Source of the DNA: Akebia trifoliata
Lineage: Eukaryota > Streptophyta > Magnoliopsida > Ranunculales > Lardizabalaceae
Reading direction: 5' to 3'
Length of the DNA stretch: 64,000 bases
NCBI GenBank assembly: GCA_017979445.1
Contig: CM030714.1
Location: 39,896,326-39,960,325, forward strand
The notes under the pieces were generated by a model. That model was not told where the DNA came from, made no database searches, and saw only the letters and a list, made by a program, of their open reading frames with translations. Shown here piece after piece: positions 11,736 to 22,551 of the stretch. Within the stretch, counting starts at the first letter, position 1. Each line of letters begins with the position of its first letter. The position numbers and the translations under genes are program-made.

Positions 11736-12365
11736 CTAATTGCCGATTTTTCTGTGAAAACGAAATTTCTTGGCGTTCCTTTCGATTTCTTGCAAGTTGC
11801 GATGGCTTCGAATTGCCAAAACATCGCCTTTCTCGATTTCTAAAACTCTTTCGAAATCGTTAATCCCAGTCGAATCTACGATCACAACCAAAGAAGTAAA
11901 ATTAAGCAATTTTTTTTTTAATTCCTTCAACAAAAATAAAAAATAAAAAATTAATCAGGACCTGCATTTTACCTATTTGTTTAGAAATCTTTCTAAAGCC
12001 ATTAAAATGAAGCAAATCTGGAAAAAGAACACAAAGAATGGTAAGGATCGTCTTAAATTGCAGTAAAATCTAATCAAATCGAAGATTTTCAATTAATTAT
12101 TATTACCTTTTTTAGGTGGATCGTAAGAACAAAGATAGAGAACGAGAAAACAGAAGATCATGAGAATCGGTATGAGATGAATCGATTTCTCGGTTCGAGA
12201 AGTCGATTTTCGATGGTGAATCTTCTCTACTTTGTTCTCCTCTTCGTCATCCACAACTACGTCTCCTCCATCCTTTCGCTTCTGTTCTTCTTCATCGAGT
12301 TTCTCTTCTTTTCCTCCATGGATATGGAGCTTCGAACCAGGCGAACTGAGAGACTGCCTTTGCAT
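11736..12365 (-). CDS. Small single-pass membrane protein, plant-conserved, function unknown; exons 12365..12107 and 11924..11736
   Basis: Exon 1 starts at ATG 12365-12363. It encodes about 86 residues: MQRQSLSSPGSKL, a very acidic/lysine-rich middle, then one membrane segment SIHLIPILMIFCFLVLYL (about 61-79) and SYDPPKK. A donor GTAATA follows 12107. After a T-rich tract ending GAAG at 11925, exon 2 encodes 62 residues with DFERVLEIEKGDVLAIRS, HRNLQE and a basic RKIGN end before a TAG stop. I recall a family of plant proteins with the same plan (SPGSKL start, KSIHLIP membrane segment, DVLAIRS-RNLQE, RKIADF end), but no known function. Exon 1 leaves one extra base (phase 1) while exon 2 needs phase 0, so the two do not join in frame as written. 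A run of ten A at the start of exon 2 is the likely place of an indel. The last residues also differ from the usual end. Confidence 0.7.
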
Positions 12366-12376
12366 GCTTAGCTGTT

Positions 12377-12394
12377 AGAGAGAGAGAGAGAGAC
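12377..12394 (-). repeat. (CT)n in 5' leader of the small membrane-protein gene
   Basis: A GA repeat on the plus strand, so CT on the sense strand, 12 bases before the start codon. CT tracts are common in plant 5' leaders. Confidence 0.7.
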
Positions 12395-13276
12395 TGCTTT
12401 TGGCTCTGTGAGCTAAAAATCACTCTTGATCCATGGCCTTTAATAAAGATTTTTTTTCCATTTTTGCCCTTTATTGTGATCTTTAATTACATAACTTTTT
12501 TTTTCTATTATTAAATGATACCGTGTAATATTTATGGAACTGAGGATCGCTTTTAATTCTAAAACCAAAAATTATTTTTCCGATTATACTCAACTATTAA
12601 AAAAATCACTTTCAAACTAACGGCTGAGATAGGATGATATTCTTAGAGATTCTTCTCCGAAACGAATCTCTAAGAAGAATATGTTAAGGAATCTTTGTTT
12701 TTCTTTTTCCTTCCATCTCAACCGTTCTCCACCAAGCCTCGCTTGAGTATAAAAAAGTAAAAAAAAAATAACAAAAACAAGTTGAAAATTTCTAAAATTA
12801 AAAGGATCGTGAGAACTAGAGTAAATTTTTGTTGTGAAAGTTGTGTACCAAAGTCTTTGGGTCCTTCTATATTAATTTAGATTTCAGACCCGGTTGAACA
12901 ATCAAGCGAAGATCTACCAATCATGATGACATTGGATGTATTACGTGGCATTTTGTGGTTGGATTACTTCACACAAAAAAGTTGATCTAAGATAGAGAAA
13001 TGGCTGTTATATTACTGTAACCATAAATAAACCAAGAAAATGTTCCTGCTGTTAATTTTTAAAGGGAAGTAAAAATAAAAAGGAAAATTACTAAGCACAA
13101 GCCCAGAACTACAACCAGAAACTTGAATGATTTTGAGATACTTCAGGGTTTTAGTGAAAATTAGAGATACCATCCTATGTGTTCAACTTTGTGAATCTCT
13201 TGACTTTGGTCTTGCAACATAGACTAATATAAATGACTAAAACACTCTCATCTTCAATCTCATGAGTCATGACCGT
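12395..13276. other. Promoter side of the minus-strand gene and intergenic DNA
   Basis: No further gene recognised. The promoter of the gene at 11736-12365 should lie in the left part. TTTAATAAAGA at about 12440 was noted but cannot be assigned as a TATA element. Confidence 0.35.
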
Positions 13277-14290
13277 TAGGGGTGCACATGGTTCGGATTT
13301 TGACAAAATTCGAACCGACCCAAATATGATCAGTTCTACAAATTTAGAACAGAACCAATCCAATTACCCTATAGAACTGAACCAATCCAAATCAATCTTG
13401 GTTCGAATTAGTTCGAATTGATTCTCGGTTCTCTTATTCTCAAAATAGAAAAACTGGTATTTTTTCTTTCAAAAAATGAATTCTTTGGATCAGATAATAA
13501 ATAATACCTATTTTTAAAATGAAAATGATTTTATGATTAAATTTTGACTGAAATCTATATAAATTGAAAATTAGAGGAAGTTCAATGAGACTTAAAAAAT
13601 TTACAATTTAAAAATTGGTATTTTGGATGGATTAGTAAGGAAACTAATCCATAAATGGTAGATTAACATATCCAAATATAGGTTCATATAATATATATTT
13701 CATCTAACAAACACAGCATAAAGGTTCTCGTAAAACAACAAGGAATCAAACTCTTTAAGAAAGTTTTTCCATAAATGAATAGATCCATTTGAGAGTTGAG
13801 AGGGAGATTTGTGCACATTTTTTTTAATGAGTTTTTGTTAGAAAAAAATAGAGGAGATGAAGTTGAAGACTCTGATGAGTAACTTCTTCGTAACATACAA
13901 ATACAGTTGAGAGAGAGAAAGAGATGGGTTACCTCTTCGTTTTCCAACGAGGTAGCAAGGTCGCGAGTGGCTAGGTGAGGGAGACAAACGATGGCTAGAT
14001 TTTCTTCAAACTTGAAGAAGAGAAAAATAGAGAATAGAAGAATGAAACTAAGAAAGGGATTTGTTTTTAAATAAATAAATAAATATATTATAATAGATAC
14101 TTTGGATTAGTTCGGTTCTCGAATTGATTTGGTTCTATTATACCCCTAATCCGGAACCTAACCAAAACAATCGGATTTTTTTTTTACAATCCGCACCCGA
14201 ACCAAACCATGCTCAATCCGAACCAATCCAATCTAAAAGGCTTCGGATTGGTTCGGTTCTCGAATTTACCCAATCCAATGTGCACCCCTA
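13277..14290. mobile_element. Non-autonomous hAT-type element with perfect 8-bp target duplication
   Basis: The ends TAGGGGTGCACAT and ATGTGCACCCCTA are perfectly inverted (13 bp). The flanks are identical 8-mers, ATGACCGT at 13269-13276 and 14291-14298. An 8-bp duplication with TAGGGG-type ends fits the hAT superfamily. The 1014-bp interior has many GGTTCGGATT/CCAATCCGAACC motifs near both ends and no transposase, so it must be mobilised in trans or be dead. Confidence 0.88.
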
Positions 14291-14372
14291 ATGACCGTGA
14301 TTCTTTTTTTTTATTTAATCAAAAGCCATTTTCTTTAATCTCTAACATGATTTTTTTCTTTAGAATTGTGAT

Positions 14373-14585
14373 AATTTGACCACTGCACATGGCACACTCA
14401 ATTGACTCTTCTGATGTGACAAGTTCAAGAACCGTATTGTATATGCCCCAGGATACAAAATTGTACTTCCTCATAAAAATATTTATCCTAAGGGAACCAG
14501 AGATCTCAAGGCATACAGATCTACGATTTCCAAACTTGTCACGTCAGGAGAGTCGATTGAGTGTGCCACATGGGGTAGTCAAATT
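14373..14585. mobile_element. 213-bp foldback element
   Basis: Arms of about 50 bp: AATTTGACCACTGCACATGG, then GCACACTCAATTGACTC, on the left; in reverse complement on the right AATTTGACTACCCCATGTGG, then CACACTCAATCGACTC. No coding content. Confidence 0.7.
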
Positions 14586-14637
14586 ATTACAACTCTTTTC
14601 TTTAACCAATTGAGCTGCTTCAAACTTCTCCTTGACC

Positions 14638-15110
14638 TAGGGGTGTATAAAATATACGTTAGTCGACCCGAAATTAAAAATACCTGAACCAAATCGAACC
14701 CAGTAAAATACCTGATACTCATTACTTGTCACCCGATATCCGTAAAATATTCAGAATTTTCAGTTTAAGATATTTAGAAATGTCTTATATAATTTGTCCG
14801 TACTCAATTTTTATAATTAAAAAAAAAAATTAATATAGTAAGATTTATATATTTATAAATTTGAACTTTAGTTTAGATTTAAACTTTAAAGTTAAATCAA
14901 CCTATATTAAAATCAAACTTTAAATTAAAATATTTTAATACATGCTTGAACCTATACCTAAAAAATCGGATTTGGGTAGGTATGGGTGTACCCTTTTTAT
15001 CTTTACCCATACTCAAAAATTAATGGGTTGATTTCGGTTTCATGTATACCTGACCCATAGCCAAAAAATCAGGTCGGGTTTAGTTTGAGGTACCCAAATG
15101 CACACCCTTG
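14638..15110. mobile_element. hAT-like non-autonomous element, 473 bp
   Basis: Left end TAGGGGTGTATAAA and right end (reverse complement CAAGGGTGTGCATTT). Flanks CCTTGACC (14630-14637) and CCTCGACC (15111-15118) match at 7 of 8 bases, as expected of an old 8-bp duplication. Confidence 0.65.
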
Positions 15111-16118
15111 CCTCGACCCATCATCTTCAAAGTTCAAACTCTTGGCAAAAATCCTTTAATTCAAGTTGAGAGTTTGGGCAACTGGGCTCAACCTGAACCC
15201 CAAGCTGTATAATAATATATAAATATTTTGTATTAAGTATGTCTTGTTTAAGGTATAAAATTCTTTCCTAATCAAACTAAAATAGGTTTATTCAAATAGC
15301 TCAATCCATCTAAAACTACCTAACTTTAGCTAATCCAGGCTTAAGTCGAATTTAGAAGTTGAAGCTCGAATTGAACTTGGGTTAATGAGTTTAGGTCCAA
15401 TGCTCGGGTCAAGTTGAGCTCTGGTTGAGGGTTCTATTACTAAAGTTGAGTCTGCGCCCAGCCTCCAACCCACCCTAAATACCTAGGTTGCAACCCTTGA
15501 TTTTAACCTTCCCTTTATAACTCCCATACTACACGTTTGTTTTTTCTACTTCAAAAATCTTATCTTGTTATCAAGGTTTGTAGGTCGACGTAGATAAAAT
15601 CTTATGATACAAACTAAGGGTAAAAATTTGTATCGAAGAGATTGAAGATGTTTGATTTTTTAGAAAAGAAAAATCAAGGGTTTTTAGACCTACTTATGTT
15701 ATTTTTTATTAGCCTATTAGAGCAATCTGATGTCAAGGTGCATGCAGTGAGTTTGAAATACAGGGGTATCTCAAATATTAACTAAAATGTGGAGGGTTAT
15801 GCCTAAATCACCCGTTATTATATTATAAGTTTTGGGTATTGTTTTGTAAATACCAACAGATACTGATTTTAAGATTTTAACCGTCAAATATAGACATATA
15901 GTGACTTTGAAAAATCTTACGTCAGCCATTATAGTGATGCGTGATTGGCAATCAAGCTTATTCAAAAGTCCACTGTTGACTCTCTGATGTGAAAGTTGAT
16001 TATAATGATACATAGAGCACATGTAGGATTACTTGTGGGAAAAAATTAGATTGGTCATCATCATCTACGGCTATACTTCCATCATCCCATCAATATATCA
16101 AAAATAAATATATATATA
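15111..16118. other. Intergenic, repeat fragments
   Basis: No gene. About 15760-15805 carries a GGGGTATCTCAAATATTAAC...GCCTAAATCACCCG block. Its reverse complement resembles the ends of the element at 23021-23547. Confidence 0.4.
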
Positions 16119-16528
16119 GGGTCAGGTTCAAGGGCCATGTGAGAAAACATGTAAGAAAACTTTCGTTTTTCAAAATAAGGGTTAGAGGTTTTGGATTGAG
16201 CTGATTTTTTGCAAGGATGGTCACTATGATGAAAAGATCATCCTCACAAAAAATCAGCTCAATCAGAACTTCTAAATCCATCAAAAGTGATTTACAAATT
16301 AATGATAAAAATTGGTAAAAAATCGACGGTCCACATTCTAAATCACTTTTAATGGGGTTAGAAGTTTCAGATTAGGCTGATTTTTTTTTTTTGGATGATC
16401 TTCCCATCATAGAGATCATCCTCACAAAAAATCAGCTCAATCCAAAATTTCTAACCCATATTTTAAAATTTTATTTACCGTCGAAAGTTTTCTTACATAT
16501 TTTCTCACATGGCCCTTGAACCTGACCC
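16119..16528. mobile_element. Foldback element E1 of the (TA)n-flanked cluster
   Basis: Inverted ends GGGTCAGGTTCAAGGGCC and GGCCCTTGAACCTGACCC. (TA)n lies on both sides. Inside are two local hairpins built from GGTTAGAGGTTTTGGATTGA / GCTGATTTTT / GATGATC arms, with an AAATCACTTTTAATGGGGTTA centre. Confidence 0.85.
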
Positions 16529-16544
16529 ATATATATATATATAT

Positions 16545-16924
16545 GGAAATGTTCAGCACCCTAAGTTTTACCACACACTTTAACAAACATTTTTTTGTCC
16601 TACATGGGTTATAAGTTTTGGAATGGGCTGATTTTTGGTGAGGATGATCTCTATAATTAGAAGATCATCCTCCCCAAAAATCAGCCCATTCTGAAATGTT
16701 TAGCCCCATGTTTACACGTCGAAAAATCGTGGACCGTCCATTTTTTGTAAATCATTTTTGATGGGGTTAGAAGTTTTGGAATGAGCTGATTTTTGGTGAG
16801 GATGATCTCCTCACCATAGAGATCATCCTCACCAAAATCAGTCCATTCCAAAACTTCTAACCCATGTAAGACAAAACACGTTTGTTAAAGTGTGTGGTAA
16901 AGCTTAGGGTTCTGAACGGGACCC
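16545..16924. mobile_element. Foldback element E2
   Basis: Left end GGAAATGTTCAGCACCCTAA; right end reads in reverse complement GGGTCCCGTTCAGAACCCTAA. (TA)n on both sides. Two internal hairpins with GAATGGGCTGATTTTTGG / GTGAGGATGATCTC arms. Confidence 0.85.
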
Positions 16925-16939
16925 TATATATATATATAT

Positions 16940-17320
16940 GGGAAATGTTCAGCACCCTAAGTTTTACCACACATTTTAACAAACGTTTTTTGTCCTACAT
17001 GGGTCATAAGTTTTGGAATGGGCTGATTTTTGGTGAGGATGATCTCTATGATTAGAAGATCATCCTCCCTAAAAATCAACCCATTCCGAAATGTTTAGCC
17101 CCATGTTTACAAGTTGAAAAATCGTGGACCGTCCATTTTTTGTAAATCATTTTTGATGGGGTTAGAAGTTTTGGAATGAGCTGATTTTTGGTGAGGATGA
17201 TCTCCTCACCATAGAGATCATCCTCACCAAAAATCAGCCCATTTCAAAACTTCTAACTCATGTAAGACAAAACACATTTGTTAAAGTGTGTGGTAAAACT
17301 TAGGGTGCTGAACGGGACCC
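16940..17320. mobile_element. Foldback element E3
   Basis: Same termini and core as E2 (GGGAAATGTTCAGC...GCTGAACGGGACCC), 381 bp, between (TA)n tracts. Confidence 0.85.
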
Positions 17321-17337
17321 TATATATATATATATAT

Positions 17338-17715
17338 GGGAAATGTTCAGCAACAAACATTTTGACAAACATTTTGGCAAAACATTTTTCAAAATATGGG
17401 TTAGAGGTTTTGGAATGGGCTGATTTTTGGTGAGGATGATCTCTACGGTGAGGAGATCATCATCACCAAAAATCAGCCCATTCCAAAACTTCTAACCCCA
17501 TCAAAAATGGTTTACAAAAAATGGATAGTCCACAATTTTTCAACTTGTAAACTGGGACTAGAAGTTTTGGAATGGGCTGATTTTTGATGAGGATGATCTC
17601 CTCACCGTAGAGATCATCCTCACCAAAAATCAGACCATTCCAAAACCTCTAACCCATGTTTTGAAAAATGTTTTTCCAAAATGTTTGTCAAAATGTTTGT
17701 TGCTGAACGGGACCC
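17338..17715. mobile_element. Foldback element E4 (different termini)
   Basis: Termini GGGAAATGTTCAGCAACAAA and TTTGTTGCTGAACGGGACCC followed by AAACATTTTGACAAAC. These differ from E2/E3, yet the two internal hairpins keep the same GGGCTGATTTTTGG / GATGATC arms. Confidence 0.85.
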
Positions 17716-18622
17716 TATATATATATATATATATATATATGGGTCCCGTTCCCCACCCTAAGTTTTACCCTACACTTTAACAAACGTGTTTTGTCTTACA
17801 TGAGTTAGAAGTTTTGGAATGGGCTGATTTTTGGTGAGCATGATCTCTATGGTGAGGAGATCATCCTCACCAAAAATCAGCTCATTCCAAAACTTCTAAC
17901 CCCATCAAAAATGATTTATAAAAAATGGACGGTCCACGATTTTTCAACTTGTAAACATGGGGCTAAATTTTTTGGAATGAGCTGATTTTTGGTGAGGATG
18001 ATCTTCTAATCATAGAGATCATCCTCACCAAAAATCAGCCCATTCCAAAACTTCTAACCCCATCAAAAATGGTTTACAAAAAATGGATAGTCCACAATTT
18101 TTCAACTTGTAAACTGGGACTAGAAGTTTTTGAATGGGCTGATTTTTGATGAGGATGATCTCCTCACCGTAGAGATCATCCTCACCAAAAATCAGACCAT
18201 TCCAAAACCTCTAACCCATGTTTTGAAAAATGTTTTTCCAAAATGTTTGTCAAAATGTTTGTTGCTGAACGGGACCCTATATATATATATATATATATAT
18301 ATGGGTCCCGTTCCCCACCCTAAGTTTTACCCTACACTTTAACAAACGTGTTTTGTCTTACATGAGTTAGAAGTTTTGGAATGGGCTGATTTTTGGTGAG
18401 CATGATCTCTATGGTGAGGAGATCATCCTCACCAAAAATCAGCTCATTCCAAAACTTCTAACCCCATCAAAAATGATTTATAAAAAATGGACGGTCCACG
18501 ATTTTTCAACTTGTAAACATGGGGCTAAATTTTTTGGAATGAGCTGATTTTTGGTGAGGATGATCTTCTAATCATAGAGATCATCCTCACCAAAAATCAG
18601 CCCATTCCAAAACTTCTAACCC
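17499..18622. repeat. 562-bp tandem duplication spanning two elements
   Basis: The segment starting CATCAAAAATGGTTTAC at 17499 recurs at 18061, and identity runs through the right half of E4, the (TA)n tract and the left part of the next element, with about one base difference seen. It was probably made by unequal exchange between neighbouring foldback elements. Confidence 0.85.
17741..18277. mobile_element. Chimeric foldback element E5 (left end E6-type, right end E4-type)
   Basis: It starts GGGTCCCGTTCCCCACCCTA like E6 but ends TTTGTTGCTGAACGGGACCC like E4. It is 537 bp with three internal hairpins where the others have two. The junction falls at the 562-bp duplication boundary near 18060. 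Confidence 0.82.
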
Positions 18623-18683
18623 ATGTAGGACAAAACACGTTTGTTAAAGTGTAGGGTAAAGCTTAGGGTGTTGAACATTTCCC
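18303..18683. mobile_element. Foldback element E6
   Basis: GGGTCCCGTTCCCCACCCTA... to ...TAGGGTGTTGAACATTTCCC. Outer arms pair over about 100 bp (TTTACCCTACACTTTAAC on each side), with two internal hairpins and (TA)n flanks. Confidence 0.85.
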
Positions 18684-18699
18684 TATATATATATATATA

Positions 18700-19062
18700 G
18701 GGTCCCGGTCGCCACCCTTAGTTTTACCACACACTTTAACAAACGCGTTTTGTCTTACATGGGTTAGAAGTTTCGAAATGAGCTGATTTTTGGTGAGGAG
18801 ATCATCCTCACCAAAAATCAGCTCATTCCAAAACTTCTAACCCCATCAAAATTGATTTACAAAAAATGGACGGTCCACGATTTTTCAACGTGTAAACATG
18901 GGGCTAAACATTTCGGAATGGGCTGATTTTTGGGGAGGATGATCTTCTAATCATAGAGATCATCCTCACCAAAAATCAGCTCATTCCAAAACTTCTAACC
19001 CATGTAGGACAAAAAACGTTTGTTAAAGTGTGTGGTAAAACTTAGGGTGCTGAGCATTTCCC
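18700..19062. mobile_element. Foldback element E7
   Basis: GGGTCCCGGTCGCCACCCTT to TAGGGTGCTGAGCATTTCCC, 363 bp, between (TA)n tracts. The left internal hairpin has lost part of one arm. Confidence 0.83.
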
Positions 19063-19092
19063 ATATATATATATATAATATATATATATATA

Positions 19093-19481
19093 GGGGACGG
19101 TTCAGCAGCCCTAAAGTTTGCCAAGTTTGGTGCCAAACATTTTTCAAAATATGGGTTAGAAGCTTTGGAATGAGCTGATTTTTTGCGAGGATGATCTCTA
19201 TGATGAGGAGATCATCCTCACCAAAAATCAGCCTATTCCAAAACTTCTAACCTCATCAAAAGTGATTTACAAAAAATTGGACGGTCCACGATTCTTCAAC
19301 TTGTAAACTAGGGTTAGAAGTTTCAAAATGAGCTGATGTTTTGTGAGGATGATCTCTTCACCGTAGAGATCATCCTCACAAAAAATCAGCCTATTCCAAA
19401 ACTTCTAACCCCATCAAAAGTGATTTACAAAAAATGTTTGGCACCAAACTTGGCAAACTTTAGGGCTGCCGAACTGCTCCC
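19093..19481. mobile_element. Foldback element E8 (third terminal type)
   Basis: Ends GGGGACGGTTCAGCAGCCCT and AGGGCTGCCGAACTGCTCCC, with TTTGCCAAGTTTGGTGCC arms. Core hairpins as in its neighbours. Confidence 0.83.
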
Positions 19482-19506
<25 letters not shown>

Positions 19507-19512
<6 letters not shown>

Positions 19513-19872
19513 CGTTCAAGGGCAAACTTTTTAGCAAACTTTTTGACAAAACATTTTTCAAAACATGGGTTAGAGACTTTGGAATGGGCTGATTTTTGGT
19601 GAGGATGATCTCTACGGTGAGTTGATCATCCTCAACAAAAATCAGCCCATTCCAAAACTTCTAACCCATGTTTACTAGTTGAAAAATCGTGGACCGTCCA
19701 TTTTTTGTAAACTGTTTTTGATGGGGTTAGAAGTTTTGGAATGGGCTGATTTTTGGTGATGATGATCTCCTCACCATAGAGATCATCCTCACCAAAAATC
19801 AGCCCATTCCAAAACCTCTAACTCATGTTTTGAAAAATGTTTTGCCAAAAAGTTGGCCATTGAACGCTCCCC
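19507..19872. mobile_element. Foldback element E9 (fourth terminal type)
   Basis: Ends GGGTAGCGTTCAAGGGCAAA and GGCCATTGAACGCTCCCC. Core hairpins conserved; (TA)n flanks. Confidence 0.83.
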
Positions 19873-19902
19873 ATATATATATATATATGTATGTATGTAT
19901 AT

Positions 19903-20272
19903 GGATTAGGATCCGTATACACATAAAGCTACTCATAAAGCTACAACGTGTTTTGCCTTATATGGGCAAAAATGTTTGGAATGGGCTGATTTTTTGTGAG
20001 AATGATCTCTATGGTGAGGAGATCATCCTTGCCAAAAATCAGCCCATTATGAAACTTCTAGCCCCATGTTTACAACTTGAAAATTTTTAGACCGTCCAAT
20101 TTTTGTAAATCAATTTTGATGGGGTTAGAAGTTTTGGAATGGAATGATTTTTTGCAAAGATGATCCCCTTACTATAGAGATCATCCTCACAAAAAAAACA
20201 GCCCATTCCGAAATATAAGACAAAAACGTTGTAGCTTTATGAGTAGCTTTACGTGTCTACGGAACCTAACCC
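19903..20272. mobile_element. Foldback element E10 (fifth terminal type)
   Basis: Ends GGATTAGGATCCGTATACAC and (reverse complement) GGGTTAGGTTCCGTAGACAC, followed by AAAGCTACTCATAAAGCTAC arms. The same GATGATC hairpin core. Flanked by TATG/TA repeats. Confidence 0.8.
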
Positions 20273-20433
20273 TATACATATATATATATATATATTTAAT
20301 GTGTTAAAATTAAATAAGAAAGTAAAATAGTTGTATTAAGGGTCCGATCCAATGCATAGTAAACAAATATGAATTCCTACAATTAGGATTTAGACATATT
20401 CTTGAGGAGTTATGAACTCGTGATAATCGGACT

Positions 20434-20645
20434 CTCCCATGTGACATACTCAAAATACTCTCCTTATGTGATATGTGCTAGAACCATAGATTTTTATGCA
20501 TTGGGATACACATATGCACATCTCCATAAATATGTGCAATTATGTATCCCGATAAATATGTGCAATTATGTATCTGAGGGAAAAAGATATATGATTCTAG
20601 CACATGCCACATCATGAGAGTATTTTGAATATGCCACATGGGGAG
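20434..20645. mobile_element. Hairpin-core foldback element, copy 2
   Basis: Arms CTCCCATGTGACATACTC and, in reverse complement, CTCCCCATGTGGCATATTC, extending through ATGTGCTAGAACCATAGAT. The centre contains ATAGATTTTTATGCATTGGG, the core of the 9.1 kb element on the other strand, and a short direct repeat of AATATGTGCAATTATGTATC. Confidence 0.7.
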
Positions 20646-21119
20646 CCAGAAAATTGGTACTCTTCTTTGAATACATATCTCATTCCCATCTTTGGATTTT
20701 GTGTTTAAATGATTGGGATTTCATGTTATTCATAAATTAATGGATATTTTTATTTTTTATGATGGGGAGATTGATAATTATATTTTAAAATTATAAAAAA
20801 TGCCTTTTTGTTGAAATAATAATAATAATAAAAAAATCAATCACAAGTCTTTGACCCAATAATCAATTGTGCCATGAAAAAACCCCCATCCATTATTCTA
20901 GGATCAAGAATTTGAAATTCCTAAACCTTTCTGATGACAATCCATGAGATTGGCTTGATAAATCAAACCTTGGGATCCAAAGGTCAGAACGACTATGGCA
21001 CTCATTCCACATAATAACATAGCTAGTCGACACATGGATAATGATACATGGGGAAAGATTAAGAGGATTTTTGTTTGGAAGTTGAAGAAAAAGATACTTA
21101 GGTCGTTTCCAATTAGTCT

Positions 21120-21300
21120 CCAAGAGAAAGTCCAATCAAGAGGCAATGTCAGCTTCAAAAAATTAAAAAGTGGGGGAAGGGGTGGGGACAAATGGAGAGG
21201 GAATTGAGGGAGTGGGCATGTAATTAGTTGAAAATATAGGAGTATCTCAAAGTTATGTGTGGGCAGTTGCTTCCATTAACTCCTTACTAGCTCCATCCCT
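21120..21300. mobile_element. Fragment of the GGGCGGAGCTA element, inverse orientation
   Basis: In reverse complement: ATGGAGCTAGTAAGGAGTTA, AACTTTGAGATACTCCTAT, TTTTCAACTAATTACATGCC, GTCCCCACCCC. The same order of blocks is found in 22552-22919. The outer limit on the left is not defined. Confidence 0.5.
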
Positions 21301-21735
21301 AACGATGCATTAGCCCTTTGATGAATTTAGTGCCAAAAAATTGCATGACCTACATCTCACATTGTTTGCCACATTGAAAATTTTCTTGATCATGATAAGT
21401 CATGACGTTATGACCCACCTTTGAAATAATATATACATTATAATTAGATATTCAAATTTAGGAATTTTGTTATGGATTTTGTGAAGAATTTTTCCGTCTA
21501 CCTGACACCTTGAGATCCTCAAAACTTTCAACCCCCACTCTTGATCACTGATGTGATATTTGTCAAAGATGTTCTGACACCTAAGTCAATTCAATGTTTA
21601 CTTTTTTAGTTGGAATATCCTCAAGAACTAAAATCTTACAACACAGTAAAATTGTTAAAATCCAACTATTAAAAATTTCCAATGAGAGTCGATGTTGGTC
21701 ATTTGCTATAGATTCATATGTCTAGTCCCCAAAAC

Positions 21736-22091
21736 TAGGGTTGTCAATGGATCGGATCATACTCGAACCTTGATCCAATAACTCCGAGTTTAGATCGATG
21801 TTTTGGATTCCGATAAGGTGTTAGAAAGTATATAAATTATATTATATATTTATTGAGATGTATGAAGTATATATAGATTTTGTATATAAATTCATATTTG
21901 ACTTTATCCGGACCCTGTCCGATTGTTGATGGATTGGATTTGGATCTTAATATTGAGTTCCGATAAAAACATGATTTGATAAGAATATGATCTGATACTT
22001 ATCGGTTCAATCTCAGATCCAATCTAATCCATATTGGATCGGTACCAAATCAACTCTAATTCGATCCGGATCGAATCCATTGACAGTCCTA
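21736..22091. mobile_element. hAT-like element with decayed target duplication
   Basis: Inverted ends TAGGGTTGTCAATGGATCGG and (reverse complement) TAGGACTGTCAATGGATTCG. Flanking 8-mers CCCAAAAC and CTCTAAAC match at 6 of 8. The 356-bp interior is rich in GGATC motifs. Confidence 0.6.
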
Positions 22092-22351
22092 CTCTAAACT
22101 ATAAAAGTATTGAAACTCGGGAACTAAAAAAAGGGGAAGTAAAAGAAAAGAGTCATGCTGGAGTAACATTGATCTTGATGAAAAGCATCTATGGTTCCTA
22201 CACACTTCCACGATAGAAATGTCCCCCATGATGTCCCCCACAATATTACTTTAACATTATCCAAAAGAAAAGAATGAAAAGTAAGATACCAATACTACAA
22301 CAAATAAAACATAAAAAAATGCATATAGAGACTTAATTTAATTTAGAGTCA

Positions 22352-22505
22352 ATGTTGGAGTGACCTCAGTAAGGACACCTTGACGTGGTAGTGCATGCAT
22401 GTCCATAGATCCGTTTTACTTGTATCTTAGAGAAGGCATATCTGTAGGCATGCACACGCCACCACGCCAAGTTTGCTCTCGTGTGCCCCCAGGTCACTCC
22501 AACAT
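22352..22505. mobile_element. 154-bp foldback element, family shared with 52.6 kb
   Basis: Ends ATGTTGGAGTGACCTCAG and (reverse complement) ATGTTGGAGTGACCTGGG are followed by GACACCTTGACGTGG arms. A second copy lies at 52588-52733. Confidence 0.7.
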
Positions 22506-22551
22506 AATTTTAGGTAAGCATCTTAATTCTTGTATTTACTGTGGTAGGCAA

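Noticed and set aside
11941..11966. Alternative acceptor TGCAG at about 11962 for exon 2 of the small membrane-protein gene
   Set aside because: Joined to exon 1 it meets a stop after three codons and loses the conserved C-terminus.
16119..20272. A CRISPR array or tRNA-like cluster
   Set aside because: The repeats are long inverted foldbacks of about 360-400 bp flanked by (TA)n, not short direct repeats with unique spacers; no cas-like gene.
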